A stretch of DNA of 64,000 nt from RYN-230 sp963813975 (lineage in GTDB: Bacteria > Actinomycetota > Actinomycetes > Streptosporangiales > Streptosporangiaceae), in NCBI GenBank assembly GCA_963813975.1, contig CAWFAP010000006.1, positions 868,001-932,000 of the forward strand, written 5' to 3'. The notes beneath the pieces were generated by a model. That model saw only the letters and a list, made by a program, of their open reading frames with translations, was not told the DNA's origin and made no database searches. Positions 32,571-40,838 of this stretch are shown one piece after another. Position 1 is the first letter of the stretch; each line of letters starts with the position of its first letter. A program made the translations under genes and the position numbers.

Positions 32571-34007
32571 ATGGGCCTGGTAACCCCGGTGGACCCGGTC
32601 CCGGTCGAGCAGCTCGGCCGGGTGCACTTCACCGGTATCGGCGGGGCGGGCATGTCCGGGATCGCCCGGATCATGCTGGCCCGGGGGATCCGCGTGTCCG
32701 GCAGCGACGCGGCCGGCTCGGCCCTCCTCGATGAGCTGTCCGTGCTCGGCGCGGACATCCGGGTCGGGCACGACCCCGCGAACCTCGCCGGGGCGGACAC
32801 GCTCGTGGTGTCAACCGCCATCCGGCCGGACAATCCCGAGCTGGTGGCCGCGCGGCAGGGCGGGCTGCGGGTGCTGCACCGGGCGGCCGCGCTCGCCTCG
32901 GTGATGCTCGGCCGCCGGACGGTGGCGGTGGCCGGCACACACGGCAAGACCACCACCACCTCCATGCTGACCACCGTGCTGCGGGACTGTGGCGCAGACC
33001 CGTCCTACGTGATCGGCGGCATCCTCACCGAGACCGGTCTCGGTGCCGACGAGGGCAGCGGCGAGCTGTTCGTGGCCGAGGCCGACGAGAGCGACGGCTC
33101 GTTCCTCATGCTCTCGCCCGAGGCGGCCATCGTGACCTGCGTGGAAGCCGATCACCTGGACAACTACGCCGGCCTGGCCGAGATCGAGACCGCTTTCGGG
33201 GCATTCGCGGGGCGGATCGCCCCGGGCGGGCTGCTGGTCGCGTGCGCCGACGACCCGGGGGCCCGGGCCCTGGCCGAGGCGGCCCGGGAACTCCCGCTGG
33301 GTGTCCGGACCTACGGCGAGTCGGCGGACGCGGACTACCGGGTCGGCGCCGTGGTGCCGCGCGGCATGACGGTCGGCTTCGAGGTCACTGCCGGGCCGCC
33401 GGCGCAGGCGGCTGAGGTTGCCGCGCCGGTACAGCTGGGCGTCCCCGGCCGGCACAATGCCCTCAACGCCACCGCGGTGCTGGCGACGTGCCTGGAGCTC
33501 GGTTTCCCCGTGGCCGGGGTGACCGGCGGGCTGGCCGCCTACCGCGGGGCCCGGCGCCGCCTGGAACTCAAGGGCGAGGCCGACGGGGTGCGGGTGCTGG
33601 ACAGCTACGCACACCATCCCACCGAGCTGGCCGCCGACCTCGCGGCGGCACGGGACATCGCGGAGGGGGGCCGGGTCATCGCCATCTTCCAGCCCCACCT
33701 GTTCAGCCGGACCCGCATCTTCGCGGGGGAGCTGGGCGCCGCCCTCGGCCGCGCTGACGAGGCCTTCGTGCTGGATGTCTATCCGGCCCGCGAGGATCCG
33801 GAACCTGGTGTCACCGGGGAGCTGGTCGTGGTGGCCGTGCCCGGGACCGGGGCCCATTTCATGCCGGACCGCGCGGCGGTGCCCGTCGCGGTGGCAGCTA
33901 CCGCGAAGCCTGGCGACCTGGTGCTGACCATGGGCGCCGGTGACGTCACCGCGCTGGGCCAGCCGGTCCTGGACGCGCTGCGTGCCCGCGGCGGGTCGGC
34001 TGGATGA
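32571..34007 (+). CDS. murC: UDP-MurNAc-L-alanine ligase
   Basis: Adds L-Ala to UDP-MurNAc, the first stem-peptide residue. The 478-residue ligase has the N-terminal Rossmann VHFTGIGGAGMSGIARIML, the P-loop VAGTHGKTTTTSM, ADESDGSFL, RHNALNATAVLA and the C-terminal DSYAHHPTELAADL. ATG 32571 is preceded by AGAGGA at 32558; the frame is open from 32325 through the murG end but reads as shadow there. It overlaps ftsQ by ATGA. MurC and MurE/MurF are present while the intermediate ligase MurD is not in the window. Confidence 0.96.
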   Translation: MGLVTPVDPVPVEQLGRVHFTGIGGAGMSGIARIMLARGIRVSGSDAAGSALLDELSVLGADIRVGHDPANLAGADTLVVSTAIRPDNPELVAARQGGLRVLHRAAALASVMLGRRTVAVAGTHGKTTTTSMLTTVLRDCGADPSYVIGGILTETGLGADEGSGELFVAEADESDGSFLMLSPEAAIVTCVEADHLDNYAGLAEIETAFGAFAGRIAPGGLLVACADDPGARALAEAARELPLGVRTYGESADADYRVGAVVPRGMTVGFEVTAGPPAQAAEVAAPVQLGVPGRHNALNATAVLATCLELGFPVAGVTGGLAAYRGARRRLELKGEADGVRVLDSYAHHPTELAADLAAARDIAEGGRVIAIFQPHLFSRTRIFAGELGAALGRADEAFVLDVYPAREDPEPGVTGELVVVAVPGTGAHFMPDRAAVPVAVAATAKPGDLVLTMGAGDVTALGQPVLDALRARGGSAG

Positions 34008-34816
34008 CCAGTCCGGCCGGGGATGTGACGCAGCAGGGCACCGACCAGGAGGCCGGGGGTCCTGGCGGGCTGGGCGCGGACGGCGCCGGCCGGGGCGCGC
34101 CCGCGGCCCGGGCGGGCCGTACGCCCTGGCGGGCGGTCTTCTTCGCCCTGGCCGCGGTGGCCATCGTGGCCGGAGTGACCTGGGCTCTCCTTGAGTCGCG
34201 GTTCTTCGTGGTCCGCTCGGTCCAGGTGACCGGCACCCACCTGGTCACCAGGACCGAGGTCCGGTCGGCCGCGGCCATCCCGCCCGGGCTGCCGCTGATC
34301 AGGGTGAACAGTGCCGTGATCGCCCACCGGGTCGAGCAGATCCGCCAGGTCCAGTCCGCACGGGTCAGCCGGGACTGGCCGGATGGGATCACGATCGCCG
34401 TCACCGAGCGCACGCCGGCCCTGGCCGTGCCGGCCGGGACCGGTTACCAGCTCGTGGACAAGTACGGCGTCGCGGTGGAATCATCGCCCCGCCGCCCGCC
34501 CGGCCTGCCCCTCCTCCAGGTCGCGGCCGGCCCGGCCGCGGGGCCGGTGTCCGTGTCGGCGCTGCGCGGCAGCCCGGCGGTGTACGCGGCGGCGGTGGTC
34601 CTCCATGAGCTGCCGCGGTACCTCGCTCGGTCGGTGGTGACCGTGCAGGCGGCGAGCGCGTCCGAGGTGACGCTCAAGCTCACCCGCGGCATCACGGTCG
34701 TGTGGGGCGGCACCGACCGGCCGGCCGAGAAGGCCAGGGAACTCGCCCTGCTGATGCGGACGCATGCGCGCACCTACAACGTGAGCGCACCGGGGACGGC
34801 GGTGACCCGCGGGTGA
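34004..34816 (+). CDS. ftsQ: Cell-division protein FtsQ
   Basis: Bitopic divisome protein of 270 residues. A disordered cytoplasmic N-terminus with a single helix VFFALAAVAIVAGVTWALLE is followed by the POTRA domain (FFVVRSVQVTGTHLVTRTEV, LIRVNSAVIAHRVEQI, VSRDWPDGITIAVTERTPAL) and a beta domain (LPRYLARSVVTVQAASASEVTLKLTRG). ATG 34004 overlaps the murC stop by 4 nt. It recruits FtsL and FtsB. The gene is followed by a 316-bp gap with the ftsZ promoter. Confidence 0.95.
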   Translation: MTSPAGDVTQQGTDQEAGGPGGLGADGAGRGAPAARAGRTPWRAVFFALAAVAIVAGVTWALLESRFFVVRSVQVTGTHLVTRTEVRSAAAIPPGLPLIRVNSAVIAHRVEQIRQVQSARVSRDWPDGITIAVTERTPALAVPAGTGYQLVDKYGVAVESSPRRPPGLPLLQVAAGPAAGPVSVSALRGSPAVYAAAVVLHELPRYLARSVVTVQAASASEVTLKLTRGITVVWGGTDRPAEKARELALLMRTHARTYNVSAPGTAVTRG

Positions 34817-34876
34817 ATGGCGGCCAGGAATATCCGCGCAGGCCGCAACACGCCGGCCCGCTTAGCGCGTGGCTAG

Positions 34877-34964
34877 TTGACCCTGCCCCCCGTCCAACCC
34901 TACTGTCCGTATCAATCGCCAGGATGACATAACTGTAAATCTCAACTTGAGAGTGAGGGTTAAC
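34877..34964 (+). promoter_or_regulatory. ftsZ promoter and leader inverted repeats
   Basis: In the 34817-35132 gap, TTGACC (34877-34882) and TACTGT (34901-34906) are 18 nt apart and form a plausible ftsZ promoter. Downstream lie CTCAACTTGAG (34941-34951), a perfect inverted repeat around one C, and the palindrome GTTAAC (34959-34964), both in a locally AT-rich stretch. The site resembles the conserved leader upstream of ftsZ in actinobacteria; its function is not shown by sequence. The frame open from 34947 overlaps this leader and is not coding. Confidence 0.5.
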
Positions 34965-35132
34965 TTACCGGAAATCACGCAGCGTGCCCGGCCGGATCAA
35001 TTGGGGGCGATTTTCGGCAGGCTGCAGAGCCAGTGGTCTCGCGGATGGTTTTCAGGAAAGGGCGCTCTCTCCGGCACTAAAAGCCGGGCGCAGAAACGCG
35101 ACAGAGGCAAACGAGCGGAAAGGTCCCTCCTC

Positions 35133-36521
35133 GTGGCAGCACCGCAGAACTATTTGGCGGTCATCAAGGTCGTCGGTATCGGTGGGGGCGGCGTCAATGC
35201 CGTGAACCGGATGATCGAAGAGGGGCTCAAAGGCGTTGAGTTCATCGCGATCAACACCGACGCGCAGGCGCTCCTGATGAGCGATGCCGACGTCAAGCTC
35301 GACGTCGGCCGGGAACTCACCCGCGGCCTGGGCGCGGGGGCCAATCCCGAAGTCGGGGCGCGTGCGGCCGAGGATCACCGGGAGGAGATCGAGGAGGTCA
35401 TCAAGGGCGCCGACATGGTCTTCGTCACCGCCGGGGAGGGCGGCGGCACCGGCACCGGCGGGGCGCCGATCGTCGCCAACGTGGCCCGGTCGCTGGGCGC
35501 GCTGACCATTGGCGTGGTCACCCGGCCGTTCGGATTCGAGGGCAAGCGCCGGGCTTCCCAGGCCGAGCTGGGCATTGAGCGGCTGCGCAACGAGGTCAAC
35601 ACGCTGATCGTCATACCGAACGACCGGCTCCTGTCTATCTCCGACCGGCACGTCAGCGTCCTGGATGCATTCAAGGCGGCTGACCAGGTGCTGCTCTCCG
35701 GTGTCCAGGGAATTACTGACCTGATCACCACGCCCGGCCTGATCAATCTGGACTTCGCCGACGTGAAATCGGTCATGTCCGGGGCCGGCTCGGCACTGAT
35801 GGGAATCGGGTCCTCCCGCGGCGATGACCGCAGCGTCGCGGCCGCCGAGATGGCCATCTCCAGCCCGCTCCTCGAGGCCAGCATCGACGGGGCCCACGGT
35901 GTCCTCCTATCCATCCAGGGCGGCTCCGACCTGGGCCTTTTCGAGATCAACGAAGCGGCCCAGCTGGTCTCCAACTCGGCGGCACCGGAAGCCAACATCA
36001 TTTTCGGCGCGGTCATCGACGACGCGCTCGGCGACGAGGTCCGGGTCACGGTCATCGCGGCCGGGTTCGACGAGGGCGGCACCCGCCGCCCCCGCCCGCC
36101 CCGGGTGACGTCCAGCTTCGCCGCGGACCCCGCCCCGGCCCCCGGGCCTGCAGCCGACACCTACCAGGCCCCGGCCGTGCCGGCCCCCCCGGTGCCCGCT
36201 GACGTCTGGGCCGCGCCCTCCGAGACGGTCAGCGACCCGGAGCCCGAGCCCGTGTCCTCCGGGAGCCCCGTCTCCTCCAGCAGTACTGAGACCGGCGGGC
36301 CGGGCCGGGCGGATTCCTCGGGGTCAGCGGACCAGGTGAGCCACGAGAACGGGATCGACCCCGTGCCCGCGCCCCGGCCGTCCGACGCTGACCCGGTCGC
36401 GGCCAGCCCCCGGCCGGACACGGCCGCAGCGGCCCGGGTCTTCGACGCGGCGACCACCCGGCGCCGCTCCGTGGTGTTCGAAGAGGATGACGAGCTCGAC
36501 GTCCCCGACTTCCTCAAGTAG
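35133..36521 (+). CDS. ftsZ: Cell-division GTPase FtsZ
   Basis: Tubulin-like GTPase that forms the Z-ring. The 462-residue protein begins APQNYLAVIKVVGIGGGGVNAVNRMIE, with the tubulin signature AGEGGGTGTGGAPIVANVAR, the synergy loop region LINLDFADVKSVMSGAG, and a long Pro/Ala/Ser-rich linker of about 130 residues ending in the conserved tail DELDVPDFLK, which binds SepF, FtsW or FtsA-like anchors. GTG 35133 was chosen from the universal N-terminus with GCGGAAAGG upstream; the frame opening at 34947 lies in the leader. The next gene is 16 nt away. Confidence 0.97.
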   Translation: MAAPQNYLAVIKVVGIGGGGVNAVNRMIEEGLKGVEFIAINTDAQALLMSDADVKLDVGRELTRGLGAGANPEVGARAAEDHREEIEEVIKGADMVFVTAGEGGGTGTGGAPIVANVARSLGALTIGVVTRPFGFEGKRRASQAELGIERLRNEVNTLIVIPNDRLLSISDRHVSVLDAFKAADQVLLSGVQGITDLITTPGLINLDFADVKSVMSGAGSALMGIGSSRGDDRSVAAAEMAISSPLLEASIDGAHGVLLSIQGGSDLGLFEINEAAQLVSNSAAPEANIIFGAVIDDALGDEVRVTVIAAGFDEGGTRRPRPPRVTSSFAADPAPAPGPAADTYQAPAVPAPPVPADVWAAPSETVSDPEPEPVSSGSPVSSSSTETGGPGRADSSGSADQVSHENGIDPVPAPRPSDADPVAASPRPDTAAAARVFDAATTRRRSVVFEEDDELDVPDFLK

Positions 36522-36537
36522 TGGCCGGCCGGACCTG

Positions 36538-37281
36538 GTGACGGGCCTGCCAGGCCAGCCGGGCCAGCAGAGCCCTGGCCGTGACCGCACCGCTGAGGTG
36601 TCCGCCTCGCTCGCCCGGGTCCGGGCCCGGATCAGTGCGGCCTGCCAGGCCGCCGGGCGGGCGGCGGAGGAGGTGACCCTGATCGCCATCACCAAGACCT
36701 TCCCGGCCAGCGATATCGGGGTGCTCAGCTCGCTGGGCGTGCGGGACGTGGGCGAGAACCGCGATCAGGAGGCCGACCTCAAGGCGGCCGCGTGCGAGGA
36801 CCTGCGCGACCGGCTCACCTGGCACTTCGTCGGGCAGGTGCAGACCAACAAGGTAAACAGCGTGGTGCGCTACGCCGACGTGATCCACTCAGTCGACCGG
36901 CCCCGGCTGGTGACCGCCCTGGGCGCGGCGGCCCGCAAAGCCGGCCGCACGGTGACCTGCCTGGTCCAGGTCAGCCTGGACGACGATCCGGGCCGCGGCG
37001 GAGCCACCGCGGCGGACGTGCCGTTCATCGCGGACGCTGTGGCCGGTCAGGAAAGCCTGGAACTGGGGGGCGTCATGGCCGTGGCACCGCAGGGCGCCGA
37101 CCCGCTGGCCGCGTTCCGGCGGCTGGCCGGCGTGGCCGCCCAGGTACGCGCGGCGCACCCGGAGGCCACGGTGATCTCCGCCGGGATGAGCGGTGACCTG
37201 GAGGCCGCCATCAGCGCGGGCGCGACACACGTCCGGGTCGGTACGGCGTTGCTCGGCGGCCGGCCGGGCTTCGTCAGGTAA
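36538..37281 (+). CDS. yggS: PLP-binding YggS/YlmE family protein
   Basis: Pyridoxal phosphate homeostasis protein with an alanine-racemase-like TIM barrel, no racemase domain. The 247-residue product has VTLIAITKTFPASDI (Lys binding PLP), VRDVGENRDQEADLKA, LTWHFVGQVQTNKV and the C-terminal VISAGMSGDLEAAISAGATHVRVGTALLG (phosphate grip). GTG 36538 follows the ftsZ stop by 16 nt; an upstream ATG at 36487 inside ftsZ is possible. In actinobacteria pgeF (laccase-domain) usually stands between ftsZ and yggS; it is missing here. Confidence 0.93.
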   Translation: MTGLPGQPGQQSPGRDRTAEVSASLARVRARISAACQAAGRAAEEVTLIAITKTFPASDIGVLSSLGVRDVGENRDQEADLKAAACEDLRDRLTWHFVGQVQTNKVNSVVRYADVIHSVDRPRLVTALGAAARKAGRTVTCLVQVSLDDDPGRGGATAADVPFIADAVAGQESLELGGVMAVAPQGADPLAAFRRLAGVAAQVRAAHPEATVISAGMSGDLEAAISAGATHVRVGTALLGGRPGFVR

Positions 37282-37329
37282 TGTCCGACGCACCGGGGCT
37301 GCATGACAGTGATGACGGAGGTCTGACCG

Positions 37330-37851
37330 ATGGCCGGCACGATGCACAAGATGGCGGTCTACCTCGGCCTCGTCGAGGACGATCCGCGGTACGAGGACGG
37401 CTATGACTCGTATGAGGAGTACGAGGACGAGTACGGCGAGCCGGCCGAGCCTGCCGATCCGGAGGCCGACCGGCCGGCCGCCCATGGCCGCGGAGAATTC
37501 CTGATGGACCCGGCCCCGCCCGCGGCCCCGCGGGCCAGCACCCATGTGCCCGGACCGTCCCATGCCACCGATCTCGCGCGGATCACGACCTTGCACCCGC
37601 GCACGTACAATGAAGCCCGTACCATCGGAGAGCATTTCCGAGAGGGCACTCCGGTGATCATGAATCTGACGGAGATGGTCAACAGCGACGCCAAGCGGCT
37701 CGTCAACTTCGCCGCAGGCCTGATCTTCGGCCTGCACGGAAGCATCGACCGAGTGACGAACAGGGTGTTCCTGTTGTGCCCGGCCAACGTCGAGGTGACG
37801 GCGGAGGACAAGGCCCGGATAGCTGAACGAGGCTTCTTCAACCAGAGTTAG
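37330..37851 (+). CDS. sepF: Cell-division protein SepF
   Basis: Membrane anchor of the Z-ring in bacteria lacking FtsA. The 173-residue protein starts with an amphipathic helix (MHKMAVYLGLVEDD), an acidic Tyr/Glu-rich stretch and a disordered linker, then the SepF core ARITTLHPRTYNEARTIGEHFREGTPVIMNLTEM, followed by AKRLVNFAAGLIFGLHGSIDRV and VFLLCPANVEVT, ending near AERGFFNQS. ATG 37330 is preceded by GGAGG (37316). Binds the FtsZ tail. A dcw neighbour as in other actinobacteria. Confidence 0.96.
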   Translation: MAGTMHKMAVYLGLVEDDPRYEDGYDSYEEYEDEYGEPAEPADPEADRPAAHGRGEFLMDPAPPAAPRASTHVPGPSHATDLARITTLHPRTYNEARTIGEHFREGTPVIMNLTEMVNSDAKRLVNFAAGLIFGLHGSIDRVTNRVFLLCPANVEVTAEDKARIAERGFFNQS

Positions 37852-37950
37852 ACGCTCAGGAGAACGGCACACTCGGTGGCGAGCGCGCGGCACCCGCGGT
37901 AGCCATCCCGGTGCCCGTCACGGCAGCGCCGGTGAAGGCAGGGCAGGGTT

Positions 37951-38244
37951 GTGGGGATTGTAAAGATCGTTCTGTTCTACGTGCTCACGATCTATTTCGT
38001 GCTTCTCATCGGGAGGCTGATCCTCAGCTGGGTCCAGGCCTTCTCGCGCCCCCCGGACCGGTGGGAGCCCAAGGGCATCGTCCTGATCCTGGCCGAACTG
38101 GTATTTACCGCTACCGACCCGCCACTGAGATTGCTAAGACGCGTCATCCCCACGGTCCGGATCGGTAGTCTGGCCTTGGACCTCAGCTTCATGGTGCTCT
38201 TCTTCGTGGTCATTTTCGCGATGCAGGCCGTGCAGCTGCTCTGA
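37951..38244 (+). CDS. yggT: YggT family membrane protein
   Basis: A 97-residue integral-membrane protein with two hydrophobic segments (IVLFYVLTIYFVLLIGRLIL and LALDLSFMVLFFVVIFAMQ) flanking the conserved FTATDPPLRLLRRVIPTVRIG loop. YggT (YlmG) proteins sit between sepF and divIVA and are linked to division or osmotic adaptation; the molecular role is not established. GTG 37951 starts the gene, with AGGGCAGGG nearby. A frame at 37911 is an overlapping shadow. Confidence 0.93.
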   Translation: MGIVKIVLFYVLTIYFVLLIGRLILSWVQAFSRPPDRWEPKGIVLILAELVFTATDPPLRLLRRVIPTVRIGSLALDLSFMVLFFVVIFAMQAVQLL

Positions 38245-38293
38245 TCGGGTAGCGTCCGACAGGAACACCGTTCAAGCGTGCCGAGGAGACGAG

Positions 38294-39139
38294 ATGCCGC
38301 TGACGCCCGCGGATGTGCGAAACAAGCAGTTCAGTACCACCAGGCTCAGGCCCGGCTACGACGAGGAAGAGGTTGACGCCTTCCTCGACGAGGTTGAGGT
38401 CGAGCTCGACCGGCTGATCCAGGAGAACGAAGAACTCCGGGCGAAGCTGGCCGAGAGCCTGCGGGGGGGCAAGGTACCGATGTCCGCGCTCAGCTCGCCC
38501 CTCGCCGACCCGACTCCCGAGATGATGGCGCCCGAACCGCCGCGTCAGGAGCCGGAGCGCAGGCCAGAGCCGCCGATGATGGGCATGCCGCCGGCCGAGG
38601 ACAACATGGACACGGCCGCGCGCGTGCTGGCGCTCGCGCAGCAGACCGCCGACCAGGCGATCGCCGATGCGCGCCGTGAGGCTGACGAGACGCTCGGCCG
38701 GGCACGCCGTGAGGCCGATGACATCCTGGGCAAGGCCCGCCGCCAGGCGGAGCAGATCACCAGCGATGCCAGGGCCCGCGCGGAGAGCCTGGAGCGGGAC
38801 GCCCAGGAGCGGCACCGCCAGGCCATGGGCTCCCTGGTCCAGCAGCGTGAAGAGCTGGAGCGGCGGGTTGATGACCTGCGTGCCTTCGAGCGGGAGTACC
38901 GCAGCAGGCTCAAGGCGTACCTGGAAGGCCAGATGCGTGACCTGGAAGCAGGCGCGACCGACAGCGGTGCCTTCCCGGCCATGGGCAGCGGGCCCGACTC
39001 GTCCGTGTCCTCGGGCATGTCTCGCATGGAGGCCAGGAATGGCCAGCAGTCCATCGCCAGTGCCTACGCCGGCGCGCCGGAGCCGGTCTCACACGGCGGG
39101 TTCCACCCGTCGGACGGCTCGCCGCACGATCACCGGTAG
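38294..39139 (+). CDS. divIVA: Polar growth and division protein DivIVA/Wag31
   Basis: Coiled-coil scaffold that senses negative membrane curvature and directs polar growth in actinobacteria. The 281-residue protein begins with the membrane-binding MPLTPADVRNKQFSTTRLR and DEEEVDAFLDEVEVELDRLI, followed by a Pro-rich linker (residues ~75-105) and a long coiled coil from DTAARVLALAQQTADQAI to about residue 220, then a disordered Ser/Gly tail. ATG 38294 closes the dcw block 50 nt after yggT. Phosphorylation control is known in Mycobacterium Wag31; sites are not predicted here. Confidence 0.96.
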   Translation: MPLTPADVRNKQFSTTRLRPGYDEEEVDAFLDEVEVELDRLIQENEELRAKLAESLRGGKVPMSALSSPLADPTPEMMAPEPPRQEPERRPEPPMMGMPPAEDNMDTAARVLALAQQTADQAIADARREADETLGRARREADDILGKARRQAEQITSDARARAESLERDAQERHRQAMGSLVQQREELERRVDDLRAFEREYRSRLKAYLEGQMRDLEAGATDSGAFPAMGSGPDSSVSSGMSRMEARNGQQSIASAYAGAPEPVSHGGFHPSDGSPHDHR

Positions 39140-39226
39140 CCGGTTAGCCAGCTCAGCAGCTCCACGACCCAAGCGCATTTCCCTCTCGGTTGGCAGCATG
39201 ACCCGCACAGCCTGCGGAGAGCGCAC

Positions 39227-40783
39227 GTGATCAAAGCCAGCGCTCTCCTGGTTGCCCTGGCGATGGGCCTGCTCGTGGCCAGCGTCATCGCCAGCAGCTT
39301 GCTGATGGTGTACCTATCCATCGGTGTCTGTGCGGTAGCGGCCCTGCTCCTGGCGGCCGGGGTACTTTCGCACTGGCCGGAGATATTCGGCCGGGGCGAG
39401 CCCCGGCCGGCCAGCATGCAGGAGTCCTGGTCAGCCCCGCAGGTGCAGGTCGGCACCCCGGCACTGCCCGTCACCCAGGCCACAGGCACCCAGGCCACAG
39501 GGGCCGGGCCGGGGGATCGGCGTCCCCGGCGCGAGAATGCCGGCGGCCGGCCGTCCGCTCCTCCGGTTGAGGTGGTGGTTCCCGAGCCGGAGTTCCCCGC
39601 CGCCGCGCGGGGTGACGACCTGTGGGAGCGGGTCGAGGAAGAACTCGGATCCGGGGCCAAGCGCGATACAGGCGCGCTGAGCTGGCCCGGCACCGAACTG
39701 CCGGTCCCGCCCGGAGCGGCGGGGCCGCCCGGGCAGGCCGGGTCACCCGGCACGCCGTCCGGTGGGGCCAGCGCCTGGATAGGGGGCCATGGCGCCGGCT
39801 GGCGCCCACCCGACTCCCCTGACGATGCCTGGCCACCGCCCGCGGCGGCCTTCGCCGGGTCGCCGTCCCGCCCGGAGCCTGCTCACCCCGCGGCCGCCAG
39901 TACGGAGTCCGCTGATACCGGGCGGGCCGCCGGGGCGGCGGGCCAGCCAGCCCCCGGCGCGGCGGCCGCTGTGCCCTCCCGGGACACTGAGGAGACTGCC
40001 CCCGGTTCCCCGGCGGACGAGGCGGCCGAGCCACCCCCGCCAGCTGCGACCGTGAAGGCGGACACCTGGGACCAGCGGCCCCGGTGGATCATCTCGGTCG
40101 GGGACGCCACCCCGGCGCGGCCCGTGCCGAACAGCGCCGCCCCGGTGCCCGCGGCCAGCGAACGCACCACCGACCCGGCCAGCGCCCAGGCTGCCCCGGG
40201 CGAGCCTGACCGCGGCGATCCTGCCAACGACGGGCATCAGACTGCCGGGCCTGCCACCGGCGAGCGGGGGGCTGGAGTGGCCCCCGATGGAGAACCGGAG
40301 GTCAAGATCACCGCGGTCACCGCCCTGGCCAGTCCCGAGGCGCCCCCCCAGGCCGCCGGCCAGGAACCCGCATCCCGGGAACCCGCCGCGGGCACCCCCA
40401 CCGTGGACGGCCCCGCTGACCGGGAGGCGGTGGCTGAGGAACCAGCCGCGGGCAGCGTGGCCGAGCGGGAGGCGGTGGCTGAGGAACCAGCCGCGGGCAG
40501 CGTGGCCGAGCGGGAGGCCGCGGCTGAGGAACCAGCCGCGGGCAGCGTGGCCGAGCGGGAGGCCGCGGCTGGGAAACCTGCCGCCAGCGGCCCGGCCGGC
40601 CAGACTGCGCCGGGACGTGTCAACGTGACCGTGGTGCCCGGAGTGGCCCGCTACCATCGCAGCGAATGCATCCTGATCCGGTTCCTCGGCCCCGGTGATC
40701 TGGAGACCATGAGCAGGCAGGAGGCCGGGGAAGCCAAGTTCGTACCCTGCCGCGCCTGCCAGCCGGACCAGCTCGAGAGCTAG
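39227..40783 (+). CDS. Membrane protein with disordered repeats and Ada-like Cys motif
   Basis: A 518-residue protein of unknown function. Two N-terminal transmembrane helices (ASALLVALAMGLLVASVIASS and LLMVYLSIGVCAVAALLLAAG) lead into about 380 residues rich in Pro, Ala and Glu, including four 15-residue repeats near EREAVAEEPAAGSVA. The C-terminus RYHRSECILIRF... FVPCRACQP resembles the metal-binding motif of Ada (x-H-x-x-x-C with PCxxCxP), suggesting a Zn-bound head. GTG 39227 is supported by its position after divIVA. Homologs occupy this spot in other actinobacteria. It may anchor or sense at the membrane near the pole; this is inference. Confidence 0.7.
   Translation: MIKASALLVALAMGLLVASVIASSLLMVYLSIGVCAVAALLLAAGVLSHWPEIFGRGEPRPASMQESWSAPQVQVGTPALPVTQATGTQATGAGPGDRRPRRENAGGRPSAPPVEVVVPEPEFPAAARGDDLWERVEEELGSGAKRDTGALSWPGTELPVPPGAAGPPGQAGSPGTPSGGASAWIGGHGAGWRPPDSPDDAWPPPAAAFAGSPSRPEPAHPAAASTESADTGRAAGAAGQPAPGAAAAVPSRDTEETAPGSPADEAAEPPPPAATVKADTWDQRPRWIISVGDATPARPVPNSAAPVPAASERTTDPASAQAAPGEPDRGDPANDGHQTAGPATGERGAGVAPDGEPEVKITAVTALASPEAPPQAAGQEPASREPAAGTPTVDGPADREAVAEEPAAGSVAEREAVAEEPAAGSVAEREAAAEEPAAGSVAEREAAAGKPAASGPAGQTAPGRVNVTVVPGVARYHRSECILIRFLGPGDLETMSRQEAGEAKFVPCRACQPDQLES
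40421..40590 (+). repeat. 45-bp tandem repeats inside the divIVA-adjacent gene
   Basis: Three full copies (40421, 40466, 40511) and a partial one (40556) of a 45-bp unit starting CGGGAGGCGG. The unit keeps the reading frame and encodes 15 residues; copies 1-2 and 3-4 differ by the codons around GTGGCT versus GCGGCT. Such repeats are prone to copy-number change. Confidence 0.95.
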
Positions 40784-40800
40784 CCCGGCCCAGCCGGAAT

Positions 40801-40822
40801 CCCCCGCCTGGGCAGGCGGGGG
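40801..40822. terminator. Bidirectional hairpin between convergent genes
   Basis: CCCCCGCCTG (40801-40810) and CAGGCGGGGG (40813-40822) form a perfect 10-bp stem with a 2-base loop. It lies between the stop of the repeat-rich membrane protein (40783) and the end of ileS (40839) and is the only strong stem there. No T-run follows on either strand. Confidence 0.6.
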
Positions 40823-40838
40823 AGCTGGCGATCAGTGG

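Noticed and set aside
34947..35132. 62-residue extension of FtsZ
   Set aside because: It covers the leader repeats; FtsZ homology and the ribosome site define GTG 35133.
40421..40590. CRISPR-like array
   Set aside because: The repeats are tandem, in frame and without spacers; they encode a 15-residue protein repeat.
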